A stretch of DNA of 37,022 nt from an uncultured bacterium (GCA_902777385.1 CACYTP010000025.1:1-37022); one strand, 5' to 3'. Positions 22,857 to 31,806 are shown, counted from the first letter of the stretch. Made by a program: numbers and translations. The notes: generated by a model not told the origin, from the letters alone.

Positions 22857-23849
22857 TTAATAACTTTTAAAATAATTGTTTATTTTTGAAAAAATGTATG
22901 GATAAATTGCAGTTATAATGAGTCCGCATAAAAACGGTACTATAAAAGCAGTCTTAAAGCGGTATCCTGCTCCTGTCAGAAATACCATTGAGTATCTGAG
23001 TAATAATATAAGTCCGGTTCCGCCGATAATAGCTTTTATTAACCTTGCTTTTATGCTTTCACTACTTAAATCAAACGGGAAAAATCTTCTGCATAAAAAT
23101 GCTCCGTTTAAAATCCCTCCAATGTAACCATAACACCATATTGTTGATTTGATTGAAGAATGCGGATTAACAAGTAATTCCCCGTTTACATAATCTAACG
23201 GATAGGAATTGAAGTAACAAAGATATATTAATATTGCAATTATCACAATGTTTGTAATTGCAATAAGATATAAATATCTGTTTTTATTATTTTCTACCCA
23301 ATTAATTACAAAATTCAGGATAAACACAAGCGTAAATCCTGTGATAAGCCCTACAATTACGTCCTGAGGAGTGTGAACACCGAGCCATAATCTTGAAAAT
23401 CCTACTAAAAATACGGCTAATACAAGAAGCAGAATTGAAAGAATAATTTTCTTTCTTGCAAGAAATGCTATACCTCCTAATAGGGAAGATGCCTGTGCTG
23501 AATGCCCGCTCGGGAATGAATAACCTATAGCTAGTGCCAGAGCTTTTTTTACGGGCTGAATTTTATCAGATAATATCCACGGTCGATATACGCAAGCACA
23601 CATCTTGAATAACTGAGTAAATAAAACGTTATATCCACTTAATGCAGTCAGGTAAAGTCCGGCTTTTACATCAATACACCAGTACACTAATGCACAAATA
23701 AGTGTAGGCAGCCAAAATTCTCCGATAATTGTTACGGATAGAAATAAATCATCAAGCATGCTAAAATGATTTATTCTGAGATTTTGCAAAGTTAATAAAA
23801 AGTCTATTTGCGGATCAATCCAGCTGCTATCTGATAAACATTCAATCAT
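22857..23849 (-). CDS. PAP2-family membrane phosphatase
   Basis: The 330-residue integral membrane protein carries the three phosphatidic-acid-phosphatase type 2 motifs: KMCACVYRP (K82, R89-P90), YSFPSGHSA with PSGH at 113-116, and SRLWLGVHTPQD with S152-R153 and H159. The catalytic histidines are present. The long C-terminal part (residues 180-330) adds about four more helices than a minimal PAP2 enzyme. Such enzymes dephosphorylate lipid phosphates on the outer face of the inner membrane, for example undecaprenyl pyrophosphate. In mycobacteria a PAP2 enzyme adjacent to DPPR synthase acts on the phosphoribosyl lipid. That role is a sensible inference here. No strong RBS is visible before ATG 23849. 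Confidence 0.88.
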   Translation of the reverse strand: MIECLSDSSWIDPQIDFLLTLQNLRINHFSMLDDLFLSVTIIGEFWLPTLICALVYWCIDVKAGLYLTALSGYNVLFTQLFKMCACVYRPWILSDKIQPVKKALALAIGYSFPSGHSAQASSLLGGIAFLARKKIILSILLLVLAVFLVGFSRLWLGVHTPQDVIVGLITGFTLVFILNFVINWVENNKNRYLYLIAITNIVIIAILIYLCYFNSYPLDYVNGELLVNPHSSIKSTIWCYGYIGGILNGAFLCRRFFPFDLSSESIKARLIKAIIGGTGLILLLRYSMVFLTGAGYRFKTAFIVPFLCGLIITAIYPYIFSKINNYFKSY

Positions 23850-23872
23850 ATACTAATTCTAACACAAAAATA

Positions 23873-23902
23873 AAAAGGAGGCTTATTTAAAAACCTCCTT
23901 TT
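23873..23902 (-). terminator. Terminator of the DegT-type gene
   Basis: AAAAGGAGG and CCTCCTTTT pair (9 bp) around a 12-base loop. On the minus strand the stem runs into TTTTTATTTTTG. Confidence 0.8.
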
Positions 23903-23923
23903 ATAATTTGTGCTTGTTATTAA

Positions 23924-25048
23924 TTAAACACTTGCAACAGATTTTGATTTTTCAATGCAATCAATCAAAGTGCTTGCAACTGTTCTCTGTTCTTCTTCTG
24001 TCAGTTCAGGGAACATTGGTAAAGATATTACCAACTCAGTATTCTTTTCTGAAACAGGAAGAGAACCTTTACCAACACCGAGATATTCATGAACTTTTTG
24101 TAAATGTAACGGAATCGGGTAATATAACATTGCTCCGATGCCGCGTTCCTGCAACATTTTGTGTACTTCGTCACGGTTTGGTACTTTTACTGTGTATTGG
24201 TGATATACGCAATATGTGTCAGCCAATTCTTTTGGCGTTTGAATATCTGCACAGTCTTTGAATAATTCATTGTAATAGTATGCATGTTTCCTTCTCAATT
24301 CGTTCCATGTTTTAACGTGCGGTAGTTTTACTCTTAAAATTGCGGATTGAATTTCGTCAAGTCTGCTGTTAACACCAATTTCATCGTGATGGTATCTGAT
24401 AGCCCCACCGTGGTTGCGAAGTGCAACTACTCTGTCACGGAGTTTTTCGTCACTTGTCATTATTAAGCCGCCATCACCCATACCGCCAAGGTTTTTGGTC
24501 GGGTAGAAGCTTAAACAACCGAAGTCTCCAAATGTACCTACCATTTTACCTTTATATAATGCACCAACTGCCTGACAACAGTCTTCAATAACGTGCAAAT
24601 TATGCTTTTTGGCAACAGCCATGATTGTATCCATATCGCAAGGCTGACCGTATAAGTGTACAGGTATAATAGCCTTAGTTCTTGGTGTAATAGCTGCTTC
24701 TAATTTTGATGCATCCATATTAAATGTATCTTCATCAATATCAACAAATACAGGTTTTGCTCCTACAATGCCGATAGCTTCAGTTGTTGCAACAAATGTA
24801 AATGCAACAGTTATAACTTCATCTCCGGCTCCGATATCTAACGCTCTTAATGCAAGATGTAGAGCATCTGTTCCTGAATTCAAGCCTACCGTATATTTGC
24901 ATCCGAAAAAGTCTGCCATTTCCTGTTCAAAAGCTTTTGTGTTTGGTCCTAAAATATAAGAACCTGAACGTAAAACTTCGCATACAGCTTTTTCTACTTC
25001 TGTGCCAATAGTTGCATACTGACGTTTTGAATCAATAATAGGTATCAT
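23924..25048 (-). CDS. DegT/DnrJ/EryC1/StrS-family PLP aminotransferase
   Basis: The 374-residue PLP enzyme is of the fold-type I sugar aminotransferase family. These enzymes aminate keto sugars bound to nucleotides for LPS O-antigen, capsule or glycan sugars. The substrate-side motif is LNSGTDALHLALRAL (56-70), the PLP aspartate lies in VIEDCCQAVGA (153-163), and the lysine that forms the Schiff base is K185 in FYPTKNLGGMGDGG. The length is normal. AAGGAG precedes ATG 25048. The exact sugar cannot be told, since no nucleotidyl-transferase, dehydratase or acetyltransferase partner lies beside it. It is a single gene with its own terminator. Confidence 0.93.
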   Translation of the reverse strand: MIPIIDSKRQYATIGTEVEKAVCEVLRSGSYILGPNTKAFEQEMADFFGCKYTVGLNSGTDALHLALRALDIGAGDEVITVAFTFVATTEAIGIVGAKPVFVDIDEDTFNMDASKLEAAITPRTKAIIPVHLYGQPCDMDTIMAVAKKHNLHVIEDCCQAVGALYKGKMVGTFGDFGCLSFYPTKNLGGMGDGGLIMTSDEKLRDRVVALRNHGGAIRYHHDEIGVNSRLDEIQSAILRVKLPHVKTWNELRRKHAYYYNELFKDCADIQTPKELADTYCVYHQYTVKVPNRDEVHKMLQERGIGAMLYYPIPLHLQKVHEYLGVGKGSLPVSEKNTELVISLPMFPELTEEEQRTVASTLIDCIEKSKSVASV

Positions 25049-25126
25049 ATATATTTCTCCTTTTCTATTCTGCCCCCTTTCCTTTAGTATACCACAGGAT
25101 AAAGTATCTTTATATAAATTTAATAA

Positions 25127-25156
25127 AAAAGGACTTACTCTACAGTAAGTCCTTTT
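25127..25156 (-). terminator. Terminator of the coiled-coil gene
   Basis: AAAAGGACTTAC pairs with GTAAGTCCTTTT (12 bp, 6-base loop), with a T-run on the minus strand. Confidence 0.85.
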
Positions 25157-25179
25157 CTGTTTATAATCAGTATTTAAAT

Positions 25180-25662
25180 TTAATCAACGCCAAAATCGCC
25201 ATCCGTAGGTTCATTAGAATAATAATTGTCGGATCTGCCGCCGTCTATTTCATCAATTTTAGCTTCTCGTTTGTCTATTTTTGCTTCAAGTTTCGCAATC
25301 TTCTTTTCTAATTTTGCAGCTTTTTTATCGTCATCGGTTTCTGCAAGTTTTTCTTTTAAATCTGATATTTTATTTTCATATTTTTCAATCTTATCGTATT
25401 GTTTAGCCATTTTATCTACGGAGTCAAGGTCTATTCCGGCTGTCTTATATGCATCTTCCCAAACATCATGCACATCATAATTCTTTGCCAAATCCTTCAG
25501 GCTGTGTGCAAACGGGTCAAATGCAGCTCCGGTAGCTTTGCCGTCTGCTCCTGTTACAGCTTTTGGGGCATCATAATGTACTGCACCCTGCGGATCTCTC
25601 CATCCGTTTGCTCTGATATGGTCATTTTTGTTCATAATGTAAATGCCGTTTAGAAATGTCAT
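25180..25662 (-). CDS. Hypothetical acidic coiled-coil protein
   Basis: The protein has 160 residues. Its first half (MNKNDHIRANGWRDPQGAVH, GAAFDPFAHSLKDLA) is polar with no membrane segment. Residues about 88-143 form a regular coiled coil of E/K heptads (YDKIEKYENKISDLKEKL, KKAAKLEKKIAKLEAK), and an acidic tail ends DGDFGVD. GAGGAG lies about 7 bases before ATG 25662; an internal ATG 9 codons in (MNKNDH) is a second possible start but lacks as good an RBS. No family recognised. Confidence 0.65.
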   Translation of the reverse strand: MTFLNGIYIMNKNDHIRANGWRDPQGAVHYDAPKAVTGADGKATGAAFDPFAHSLKDLAKNYDVHDVWEDAYKTAGIDLDSVDKMAKQYDKIEKYENKISDLKEKLAETDDDKKAAKLEKKIAKLEAKIDKREAKIDEIDGGRSDNYYSNEPTDGDFGVD

Positions 25663-25932
25663 AGTAAAATCTCCTCAGTTACTAAATTGTTATATATTAT
25701 ATATATAAAAACTATATAATATATAAAATTGCGTTACAGATTGTTTTTTTTTTATTATTAATATATATGCCCGGTAGAAAACGCAGTCTAATAGTCGGAT
25801 ACGAACATTGTTACAATATGTTATTAATCTTAATAAATTGTAATAAATTAACATTTCTTCAAATATATTGTTTTAAAAGTGAATTCAAAGTACCATGGGC
25901 ATGTTGGTTAGCAGATTACAGGAGAGTTTATT

Positions 25933-27078
25933 ATGAAATATTGGGCAAAGGGATTAATGTCAGCGGTTGTGTTGATGCTTGGAATAGTTCCTGCAATGGC
26001 ATTTCAGTTTCCTGATGTTGATGAAAATCACTGGGCAGCAAAACAAATTGACATATTATCAGATCAGGGTGTAATTGTCGGTTATCCTGACGGTACATTT
26101 AAGCCTGACGAAAATGTTACAAGAGCTGAGTTTGCTTCAATGGCTATTAAGGCTTTAGGACAGGAACATACAAAGGTTATTCAGCCTGTTGAATTTACGG
26201 ATATTACATCTGCATTCTGGGCTTATGATGCTATACAGAAAGCTTTGTATTTTGACTTGATTTCAAGTGACAAAACATTATTCAGACCTGATGATAATGT
26301 TTCAAGAGAGGAAGCAACGACGGTAGCGGTTAATGCTCTTACTACCGAGCAGATTAGTCCGGCAAAAGCTCTGGAAGTTTTGGCAAAATATTCTGATTTA
26401 GAGTCTATTCCGAATGATTTTTTGATTCCTGCAGGAAAATCTGAAATATTGAATATGATTGTTGTAGCTCCCGGTAGTGAGAAACCGGCTTTAGAACCGT
26501 TAAGACCGGCAACCAGAGCTGAGGTAGCTGCTATTTTATTCAATATGAGAGAGCAGGCAAAACTAAATCCTAATGCGAAATTAGCTGAGGCTATGCGTAA
26601 AAAAACAGGTAACGGGTATGTGATTGAAGATGCTACAATACAAGGTAGTATAGGTACTATTCCTGCAGGTGCAATTTTCCCTGTAAAAATTACGAAGTAT
26701 GTTTCAACTCAAACTTCGACTGCAGGAGATGTATATGTAGGTGCGGCTCCGCAAAACTATACGACAAAGGATCACTACATTCTTGTTTACGAAAATTCGA
26801 ACTTCAAAGGGCAGCTTCTTGATGTAAGAAGCGGTAAATGGTTTGTTAGAAACGGCGTTTTGGTATTTGAAAATTCACTAATTACAACGTATAATGATCA
26901 GACTATCGAGTTTAAAGCGACAGGCGAATTGCACAAGGACAGAAACTGGTTTATGAAGTTTGTAAGAGCTACATTGAAAGGCGAAAAATTGGAAGCTTCT
27001 CCTAGTGACGTTGTCTATATGAGATTATTAAAACCGGTTAAAATTGATTTAACAAACGGTTGGATATACGAAGAATAG
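25933..27078 (+). CDS. Secreted SLH-domain protein, first gene of a signalling operon
   Basis: The 381-residue protein has a signal peptide (MKYWAKGLMSAVVLMLGIVP, cleavage after AMA at 23). Three SLH domains follow at about 25-75, 88-138 and 152-207, with VGYPDGTFKPDENVTRAEF as the clearest signature; the third is degenerate. Residues 210-381 form a beta-rich domain (IQGSIGTIPAGAIFPVKI, GQLLDVRSGKWFVRNG) of unknown function. SLH domains bind peptidoglycan-linked polymers, so it probably sits in the periplasm attached to the wall. The RBS AGGAGAG precedes ATG 25933. A TPR gene follows after 9 bp, with a kinase, a regulator and a secreted protein beyond, all on the same strand. It could be the sensory or structural partner of the kinase. 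Confidence 0.85.
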   Translation: MKYWAKGLMSAVVLMLGIVPAMAFQFPDVDENHWAAKQIDILSDQGVIVGYPDGTFKPDENVTRAEFASMAIKALGQEHTKVIQPVEFTDITSAFWAYDAIQKALYFDLISSDKTLFRPDDNVSREEATTVAVNALTTEQISPAKALEVLAKYSDLESIPNDFLIPAGKSEILNMIVVAPGSEKPALEPLRPATRAEVAAILFNMREQAKLNPNAKLAEAMRKKTGNGYVIEDATIQGSIGTIPAGAIFPVKITKYVSTQTSTAGDVYVGAAPQNYTTKDHYILVYENSNFKGQLLDVRSGKWFVRNGVLVFENSLITTYNDQTIEFKATGELHKDRNWFMKFVRATLKGEKLEASPSDVVYMRLLKPVKIDLTNGWIYEE

Positions 27079-27087
27079 AATAGTAAA

Positions 27088-28011
27088 ATGTCAAAAATTG
27101 AACAGATACAAGACTTACAAGAAATATTAAGAGAAGACAGTGAGAACTACAGAGCAAGACGAGAGCTTGCTCTGCTTCTCATTGATTCGGGTTTTGCGGA
27201 AGAGGCTGCTCAACATATAAGCTATTTACTTCAAAAGATGCCTGATGATTGCGAATTATATTATAATCTCGGAATTGCGTATGAAAAAATGAAAATGCCA
27301 GTACAAGCCGAGCAGGCATATCAAAAAGCTATTGACCTAAATCCTGAATACAATGATGCTGTTTATAATCTGGGCTTAGTATATACTGATTTAAAGGATT
27401 ATAATAGCGGTATCGAGTGTTTTAAGAGAGTTTTAAGCAAGGATGAAAATGATTCAAATTCTTATTTTAATTTGGGAATTTGTTACTTCAAACTCGGAGA
27501 TTACGTCAATGCTATTATAAACTTTCAAAATACTTTAGATTTGAATGATAACGATATATATGCACATTTTTATATCGGAAATATATTATTTGAGATAAAA
27601 GAATATGACGCTGCAAAGGAAGAATTTTTAAAGGTAATAGATTTGTCGCCTGATTACAGTTGGGCATATTATAATATCGCATGTATTTCATACGAAGAAG
27701 GCGATTATGAAGCAGTAATTAACTGCTTAAATAAAACAATTGAACTTAATCCGAAGGATGAAGGTGCTTATTTGAACTATGCGAAATTGCTTGCGAAAAT
27801 GAATATGTATGAGGAAGCAAAGTCTGTGATGAATTCTGCAGCGGAGAATTGTCCGGATGTAGGTCAAATTTGCTATTATATGGCTCAATTGGCAAAAGCT
27901 GTCGGTAATAATGAAGATTACTCCGCATTTTTAAATCTTGCACTTGAAAACAGAAATACCTTGAATATTGATGTTGATAAAATTATGGCTGAAATTGAGA
28001 ATATAAATTAA
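27088..28011 (+). CDS. TPR-repeat protein
   Basis: The 307-residue soluble protein is made of about seven tetratricopeptide repeats from residue 20 to 270. Clear units are YYNLGIAYEKMKMPVQAEQA, AVYNLGLVYTDLKDYNSGIE and SYFNLGICYFKLGDYVNAII, each closing with a D/E-L-N/S-P consensus. It has no signal peptide, so it is cytoplasmic and serves as a protein-binding scaffold. It lies 9 bp after the SLH gene and 63 bp before the kinase start, with a weak RBS, so translation may be coupled. A partner in the kinase/regulator system is the natural inference. Confidence 0.85.
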   Translation: MSKIEQIQDLQEILREDSENYRARRELALLLIDSGFAEEAAQHISYLLQKMPDDCELYYNLGIAYEKMKMPVQAEQAYQKAIDLNPEYNDAVYNLGLVYTDLKDYNSGIECFKRVLSKDENDSNSYFNLGICYFKLGDYVNAIINFQNTLDLNDNDIYAHFYIGNILFEIKEYDAAKEEFLKVIDLSPDYSWAYYNIACISYEEGDYEAVINCLNKTIELNPKDEGAYLNYAKLLAKMNMYEEAKSVMNSAAENCPDVGQICYYMAQLAKAVGNNEDYSAFLNLALENRNTLNIDVDKIMAEIENIN

Positions 28012-28074
28012 TGCTATTTATTGCGACTTTGTAACGTATTTGTTTTAAAGTCAAAAATAAATTATTATTATGTT

Positions 28075-29661
28075 ATGAAAGATTCAAGGATTATTTTAGT
28101 TGATGATGAAAAAATGGTTACTTCAGCTTTTAAAACACTGTTGAAAGTTGAAGGGTATGCTAATATAGAATGTTTTAATGTGCCGGCTGAAGCTTTGGAA
28201 TATTTGAAAAATAATACTCCCGATATAATTGTGTCAGACTTCTTAATGCCGGAGATGAACGGTTTGGAATTTTTGACGGAAGCAAAAAAAATGTATCCGG
28301 AAGTCAGTATGATTATGCTTACCGGATATGCAGACAAAGAAAATGCGATTAGAGCGATTAATGAAATAGGTCTGTATAAATATATAGAAAAGCCGTGGGA
28401 CAATGATGACTTATTGATAAATATACGAAACGGTATTGAAAGAAGTCATTTGTTGGCAGGATTAAGAGAAAAAATAGCTGAGCTTGAAGAAGCAAAGAAA
28501 CAGCTTGAAATATATTCAAATGATTTGGAAAAGCTTGTTGCGGAAAGAACAAAAGATCTTACAATTGCAAACAGCAAGTTGTCAGGAATAATCAGTTATT
28601 GTGCTGATGGAATAATTATTCTTGATGATTCGGGAAATATTCTTCAGGCAAATCCTGCTTGTGAAAATATGACCGGTTTAAGTGAAGCCTCATTAAAAGA
28701 AATGAAGTTTCAGGAAGTAGCTTATGTTGCAAACAGAAGAGGAAATAATGCCTCACAAAATACTAACGGGGGTATATTCGGTTTAAATAAAGACACAAAT
28801 GACGTGCTTGTTAAGGATTGTGTTATAATTAACAAACTGGGTGGTGCGGAAATTCCTGTAGAAATTAACTTTGCTGCAATATATTCTGAAGGTGCCGATA
28901 ACAGATATGTTGGTGTAATTCGTGATGTAAGTAAACAAAAAGAAAATGAACGATTGCGTGATGATTTTATTGCAACCCTTACACATGATTTAAGAACTCC
29001 ACTGCTGGCTGCAATTCAGACTTTAAAATTCTTTTTGGACGGTTCGCTTGGTGAGGTTGAAGAAAAACAAGCTGTATTGCTTTCTACAATGCTTCAGAGT
29101 AACGAAGATTTGCTTGGGCTTGTAAATGCCTTGTTAGAAGTTTACAGGTTTGAAAGCGGGAAACTCTCTCTGTGCAAAACAGTATTTCCTGTGAAAGATT
29201 TAGTAATACAATGCTATGATGAATTAAAACCACTTGCGGATAAGAAAAATATAGACTTCAAACTTGTTTGCGAAATGGATGATACTACAGAAATAGAGGC
29301 AGATAAATCCGAAATAAAAAGAGTAATGATTAATCTGTGCGGTAATGCTGTTAATTACACAAATAAGGGTGGTGTTATTGAAATCATAGCAAAAGCTCAG
29401 TCCGGAGATTTTATATTTTCTGTTTCCGATAACGGTAATGGTATTCCTCAGGAAGATATTCCTAAATTGTTTAACAGATTTTCTCAGGGAACTACAAGAA
29501 AACGCTCTACAGGTACCGGATTAGGTTTATATTTGTCAAGACAAATTGTTGAAGCTCACGGGGGTAAAATCTGGTTGAACAGTAAGCTTAACAAGGGTAG
29601 TGAATTTACATTTTTACTTACAAATGTTGTAAAAGAAGAAAGACAGGTCGTAAATGGTTAG
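28075..29661 (+). CDS. Hybrid sensor histidine kinase: REC-coiled coil-PAS-HisKA-HATPase
   Basis: I start it at ATG 28075 (MKDSRIILVDDEK) because the upstream in-frame stretch from 28021 is not REC-like. No RBS is obvious. The product is 528 residues. An N-terminal receiver domain (about 5-120) has D10-D11, phospho-acceptor D55 (VSDFLMPEMNG) and K106 (YIEKPW). A coiled-coil linker (130-170) leads to a PAS domain (about 171-290: SYCADGIIILDDSGNILQAN). HisKA has H304 in THDLRTPL. The N box (NLCGNAVNYT) and G boxes (NGNGIP, GTGLGLYLSR) are complete. It is soluble, with no membrane helix. The stop overlaps the next gene's start by 8 bp, so kinase and regulator are coupled. Confidence 0.93.
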   Translation: MKDSRIILVDDEKMVTSAFKTLLKVEGYANIECFNVPAEALEYLKNNTPDIIVSDFLMPEMNGLEFLTEAKKMYPEVSMIMLTGYADKENAIRAINEIGLYKYIEKPWDNDDLLINIRNGIERSHLLAGLREKIAELEEAKKQLEIYSNDLEKLVAERTKDLTIANSKLSGIISYCADGIIILDDSGNILQANPACENMTGLSEASLKEMKFQEVAYVANRRGNNASQNTNGGIFGLNKDTNDVLVKDCVIINKLGGAEIPVEINFAAIYSEGADNRYVGVIRDVSKQKENERLRDDFIATLTHDLRTPLLAAIQTLKFFLDGSLGEVEEKQAVLLSTMLQSNEDLLGLVNALLEVYRFESGKLSLCKTVFPVKDLVIQCYDELKPLADKKNIDFKLVCEMDDTTEIEADKSEIKRVMINLCGNAVNYTNKGGVIEIIAKAQSGDFIFSVSDNGNGIPQEDIPKLFNRFSQGTTRKRSTGTGLGLYLSRQIVEAHGGKIWLNSKLNKGSEFTFLLTNVVKEERQVVNG

Positions 29662-30319
29662 GGTGCTTATAATTGAAGATCAGGATATGGCAAGGGTTGC
29701 TCTCTCTGTAGTATTAAGTAAAAACGATAATATTGAAATCGCTGACATGGCTGTTGACGGTTTGGAGGGAGTTGAAAAGGCTTTAAGACTCAGACCTGAT
29801 CTTGTGATTATGGATATAGGGTTACCTTCTATTGACGGTATTGAAGCTACCAGACGTATAAAAGAGGCTGATTCTAAAGTAAAAGTATTGATGTACACTT
29901 CCAGAGAAGATGAGAATGACATATTTGATGCTTTCAAGGCCGGTGCAGACGGATATATAACCAAGGGGGCTACTGTTGAGCAAACAATATCTGCAGTATT
30001 GGCTGTAAGTGAAGGTACAGGATGGCTTGATCCGGCTATTGCAAAAGTTGTGTTGACGAATATCAGAAAAAGTACATCAACTGAAGGCAGACGTGGTGAA
30101 ATTAATTATAAACTCGGTAAAAATCTGTATGGTTTGACCGAGAGAGAAATGGATGTTTTGGCTCTAATTGTTGATGGGCTTACTAATCCCCAAATTTCAG
30201 ATAAACTTTGTATTACAATTTCTACTACTAAAACACATGTTCACAGTATTCTTCAAAAGTTGTATGTAAGAACAAGGGCTAAAGCTACTGCAATTGCAAT
30301 GAATGAAGGTTTGGTATAG
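29654..30319 (+). CDS. NarL/FixJ-family response regulator
   Basis: The 221-residue protein has a receiver domain at 3-120 with E8-D9, phospho-acceptor D54 (IMDIGLPSIDG), a Thr in MYTSRE and Lys in YITKGA. The C-terminal LuxR-type HTH at about 158-221 (LTEREMDVLALIVDGLTNPQ, ISTTKTHVHSILQKL) binds DNA. This is a standard phosphorylation-controlled transcription factor and the presumed partner of the overlapping kinase. The ATG lies inside the kinase's last codons. Its output HTH is LuxR-type and not the winged helix of RpaA. Confidence 0.95.
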   Translation: MVRVLIIEDQDMARVALSVVLSKNDNIEIADMAVDGLEGVEKALRLRPDLVIMDIGLPSIDGIEATRRIKEADSKVKVLMYTSREDENDIFDAFKAGADGYITKGATVEQTISAVLAVSEGTGWLDPAIAKVVLTNIRKSTSTEGRRGEINYKLGKNLYGLTEREMDVLALIVDGLTNPQISDKLCITISTTKTHVHSILQKLYVRTRAKATAIAMNEGLV

Positions 30320-30323
30320 AGTT

Positions 30324-31754
30324 ATGAAAAGGCTTTTGTGTTTTTTCGCAATTTTGGCAGCTGTCACACAAGTTTTAACCGTGGTTGATGCTGTAGCCGC
30401 AAAGGATATGGCTACTAAAGAAGCCGAGTATCTTAAACGAATTGAAAAAGACCGAATAAAAGAAGAATACGGCAGAAAAATTATGGACAGAAAGCCTTCC
30501 GGCTATATGACGATTGAAGAATATGAAGAATTGTCAAAGCCGAAGGATAAGATGTCTATTGATTATGGTACTCCTCAGGTAGAAAAGCCTTATGATATGC
30601 AGTATGTTCCGCATCCTATTTATAAGCTTGCAAGATATAATGATCCTCCGGGTTCTCCTGATTTAGCCGTAAATTTAGATTTATTCAAAAACGGTCAGAT
30701 GAATTTGCCGGGCATTACATCCCCTGATTTCACATTTATGGTTTATCCTGCGGTATATTATTATCCTGAAAGAAAAGCTGTATCTTGTGATTTGTTCATG
30801 GTTGCATTGAGGGATAATGACAGTTCCGTAAATAAGATTTTGAAAGCTAATATTGCACACAGATTTCCTGATCCGATTTTATCAACAGATAAAGAGCTGA
30901 CAAACAGCAGTACATACAGAACATTAACTCCGATAGATTTTTCTGCTGACAGCCGTAAGCTTTTGGTGAAGGAAAAAATAGGCAGTTCTGCGGATGGTAT
31001 TTGGCAGACTAATATTATTGTTTATGATTTTAGTACGAGAGCTTCTTATAATTTGTCGGAATTGCGTGATGCTGTCAGCTATTATTGGAAAGAATACAAG
31101 GGAATAGATTTAATAGATAAACGTTGGGATATTTATCCGTTAGGATTTAGTAAAGGTAATCCTAACCGTGTAATGGCAACGGCTTATGCGTATACAGGTG
31201 ATACCCCTGTATTTCTCGGTGTGTGGTCAATTGATTATAAAGGGGAACAATCGAGGTTGATTTCGCTTAATAACGGTAGCATAGAAGTTGCATCAAACGG
31301 TTTTAAAATAGTTAAAGACGGAGCTGTTAACAAAACTCTTGTTGAGAAGCAGGAAAAGTTTGAAAGAGATCTTGTCAAACGACATGCAGCCGCAGAAAGA
31401 AAACAGGATAGGGCTGAAGTAAAAGAGATGAAAACCGAAATGAAAGAAAAACTCAAAGAGGTTAATAAACAATTTAAGTTGGAAAAAGAAGACTATAGAC
31501 TAATGGATAAACTTAAAGGTACTACTGAAGAAAATGATAATATTGAAAAATATAAAGAGCTTCAGGAAGCCTTAGATAAAAAACGTGAACTAAAAGCAGA
31601 AAAAGCAGAACAAAAGCAAAAGCAAAAAGAACTAAACAAACAAGGCAAAGAGCAAAGAAAATTAGAAAAAGCTCAACGAAAAGCCGAAAAGGAAGCAGAA
31701 AAAGCAAAAGAAAAAGAGAATAAACCTCCTAAAGGTGGTACTCCAATCCAATAA
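30324..31754 (+). CDS. Secreted protein with long charged coiled-coil tail
   Basis: I start it at ATG 30324, 4 bp after the regulator stop; the in-frame codon at 30303 lies inside the regulator and would spoil the signal peptide. The product has 476 residues. A signal peptide (MKRLLCFFAILAAVTQVLTV..., cleavage near VDAVAA) is followed by a charged helix, then a beta-rich globular domain of about 250 residues (SPDFTFMVYPAVYYYPERKA, IIVYDFSTRASYNLSELRD). The last 130 residues are Lys/Glu/Ala/Gln-rich coiled coil ending in a proline-containing tail. It is probably periplasmic. As the last gene of the SLH-TPR-kinase-regulator run it may be the secreted effector or sensor of that system. No family recognised. 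Confidence 0.7.
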   Translation: MKRLLCFFAILAAVTQVLTVVDAVAAKDMATKEAEYLKRIEKDRIKEEYGRKIMDRKPSGYMTIEEYEELSKPKDKMSIDYGTPQVEKPYDMQYVPHPIYKLARYNDPPGSPDLAVNLDLFKNGQMNLPGITSPDFTFMVYPAVYYYPERKAVSCDLFMVALRDNDSSVNKILKANIAHRFPDPILSTDKELTNSSTYRTLTPIDFSADSRKLLVKEKIGSSADGIWQTNIIVYDFSTRASYNLSELRDAVSYYWKEYKGIDLIDKRWDIYPLGFSKGNPNRVMATAYAYTGDTPVFLGVWSIDYKGEQSRLISLNNGSIEVASNGFKIVKDGAVNKTLVEKQEKFERDLVKRHAAAERKQDRAEVKEMKTEMKEKLKEVNKQFKLEKEDYRLMDKLKGTTEENDNIEKYKELQEALDKKRELKAEKAEQKQKQKELNKQGKEQRKLEKAQRKAEKEAEKAKEKENKPPKGGTPIQ

Positions 31755-31784
31755 TAGTGTGTTATTGAAGGTTTAGCTTAAAAA

Positions 31785-31806
31785 AATAGCCGCAATTGCG
31801 GCTATT
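31785..31806 (-). terminator. Perfect palindromic terminator
   Basis: The 22 bases form a perfect palindrome, AATAGCCGCAA/TTGCGGCTATT. The minus strand continues TTTTTTT, so it ends the gene at 31833-32663. On the plus strand it may also stop read-through from the operon. Confidence 0.85.

Noticed and set aside
25767-26015. 82-residue ORF upstream of and overlapping the second SLH gene
   Set aside because: It overlaps the SLH signal peptide in another frame, lacks an RBS and has unlikely composition.
28075-30319. Kinase/regulator pair as a SasA-RpaA-type clock output, given the LdpA homologue
   Set aside because: The kinase lacks a KaiB-like sensor domain and the regulator has a LuxR-type HTH rather than the winged helix of RpaA. 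No clock link can be supported.
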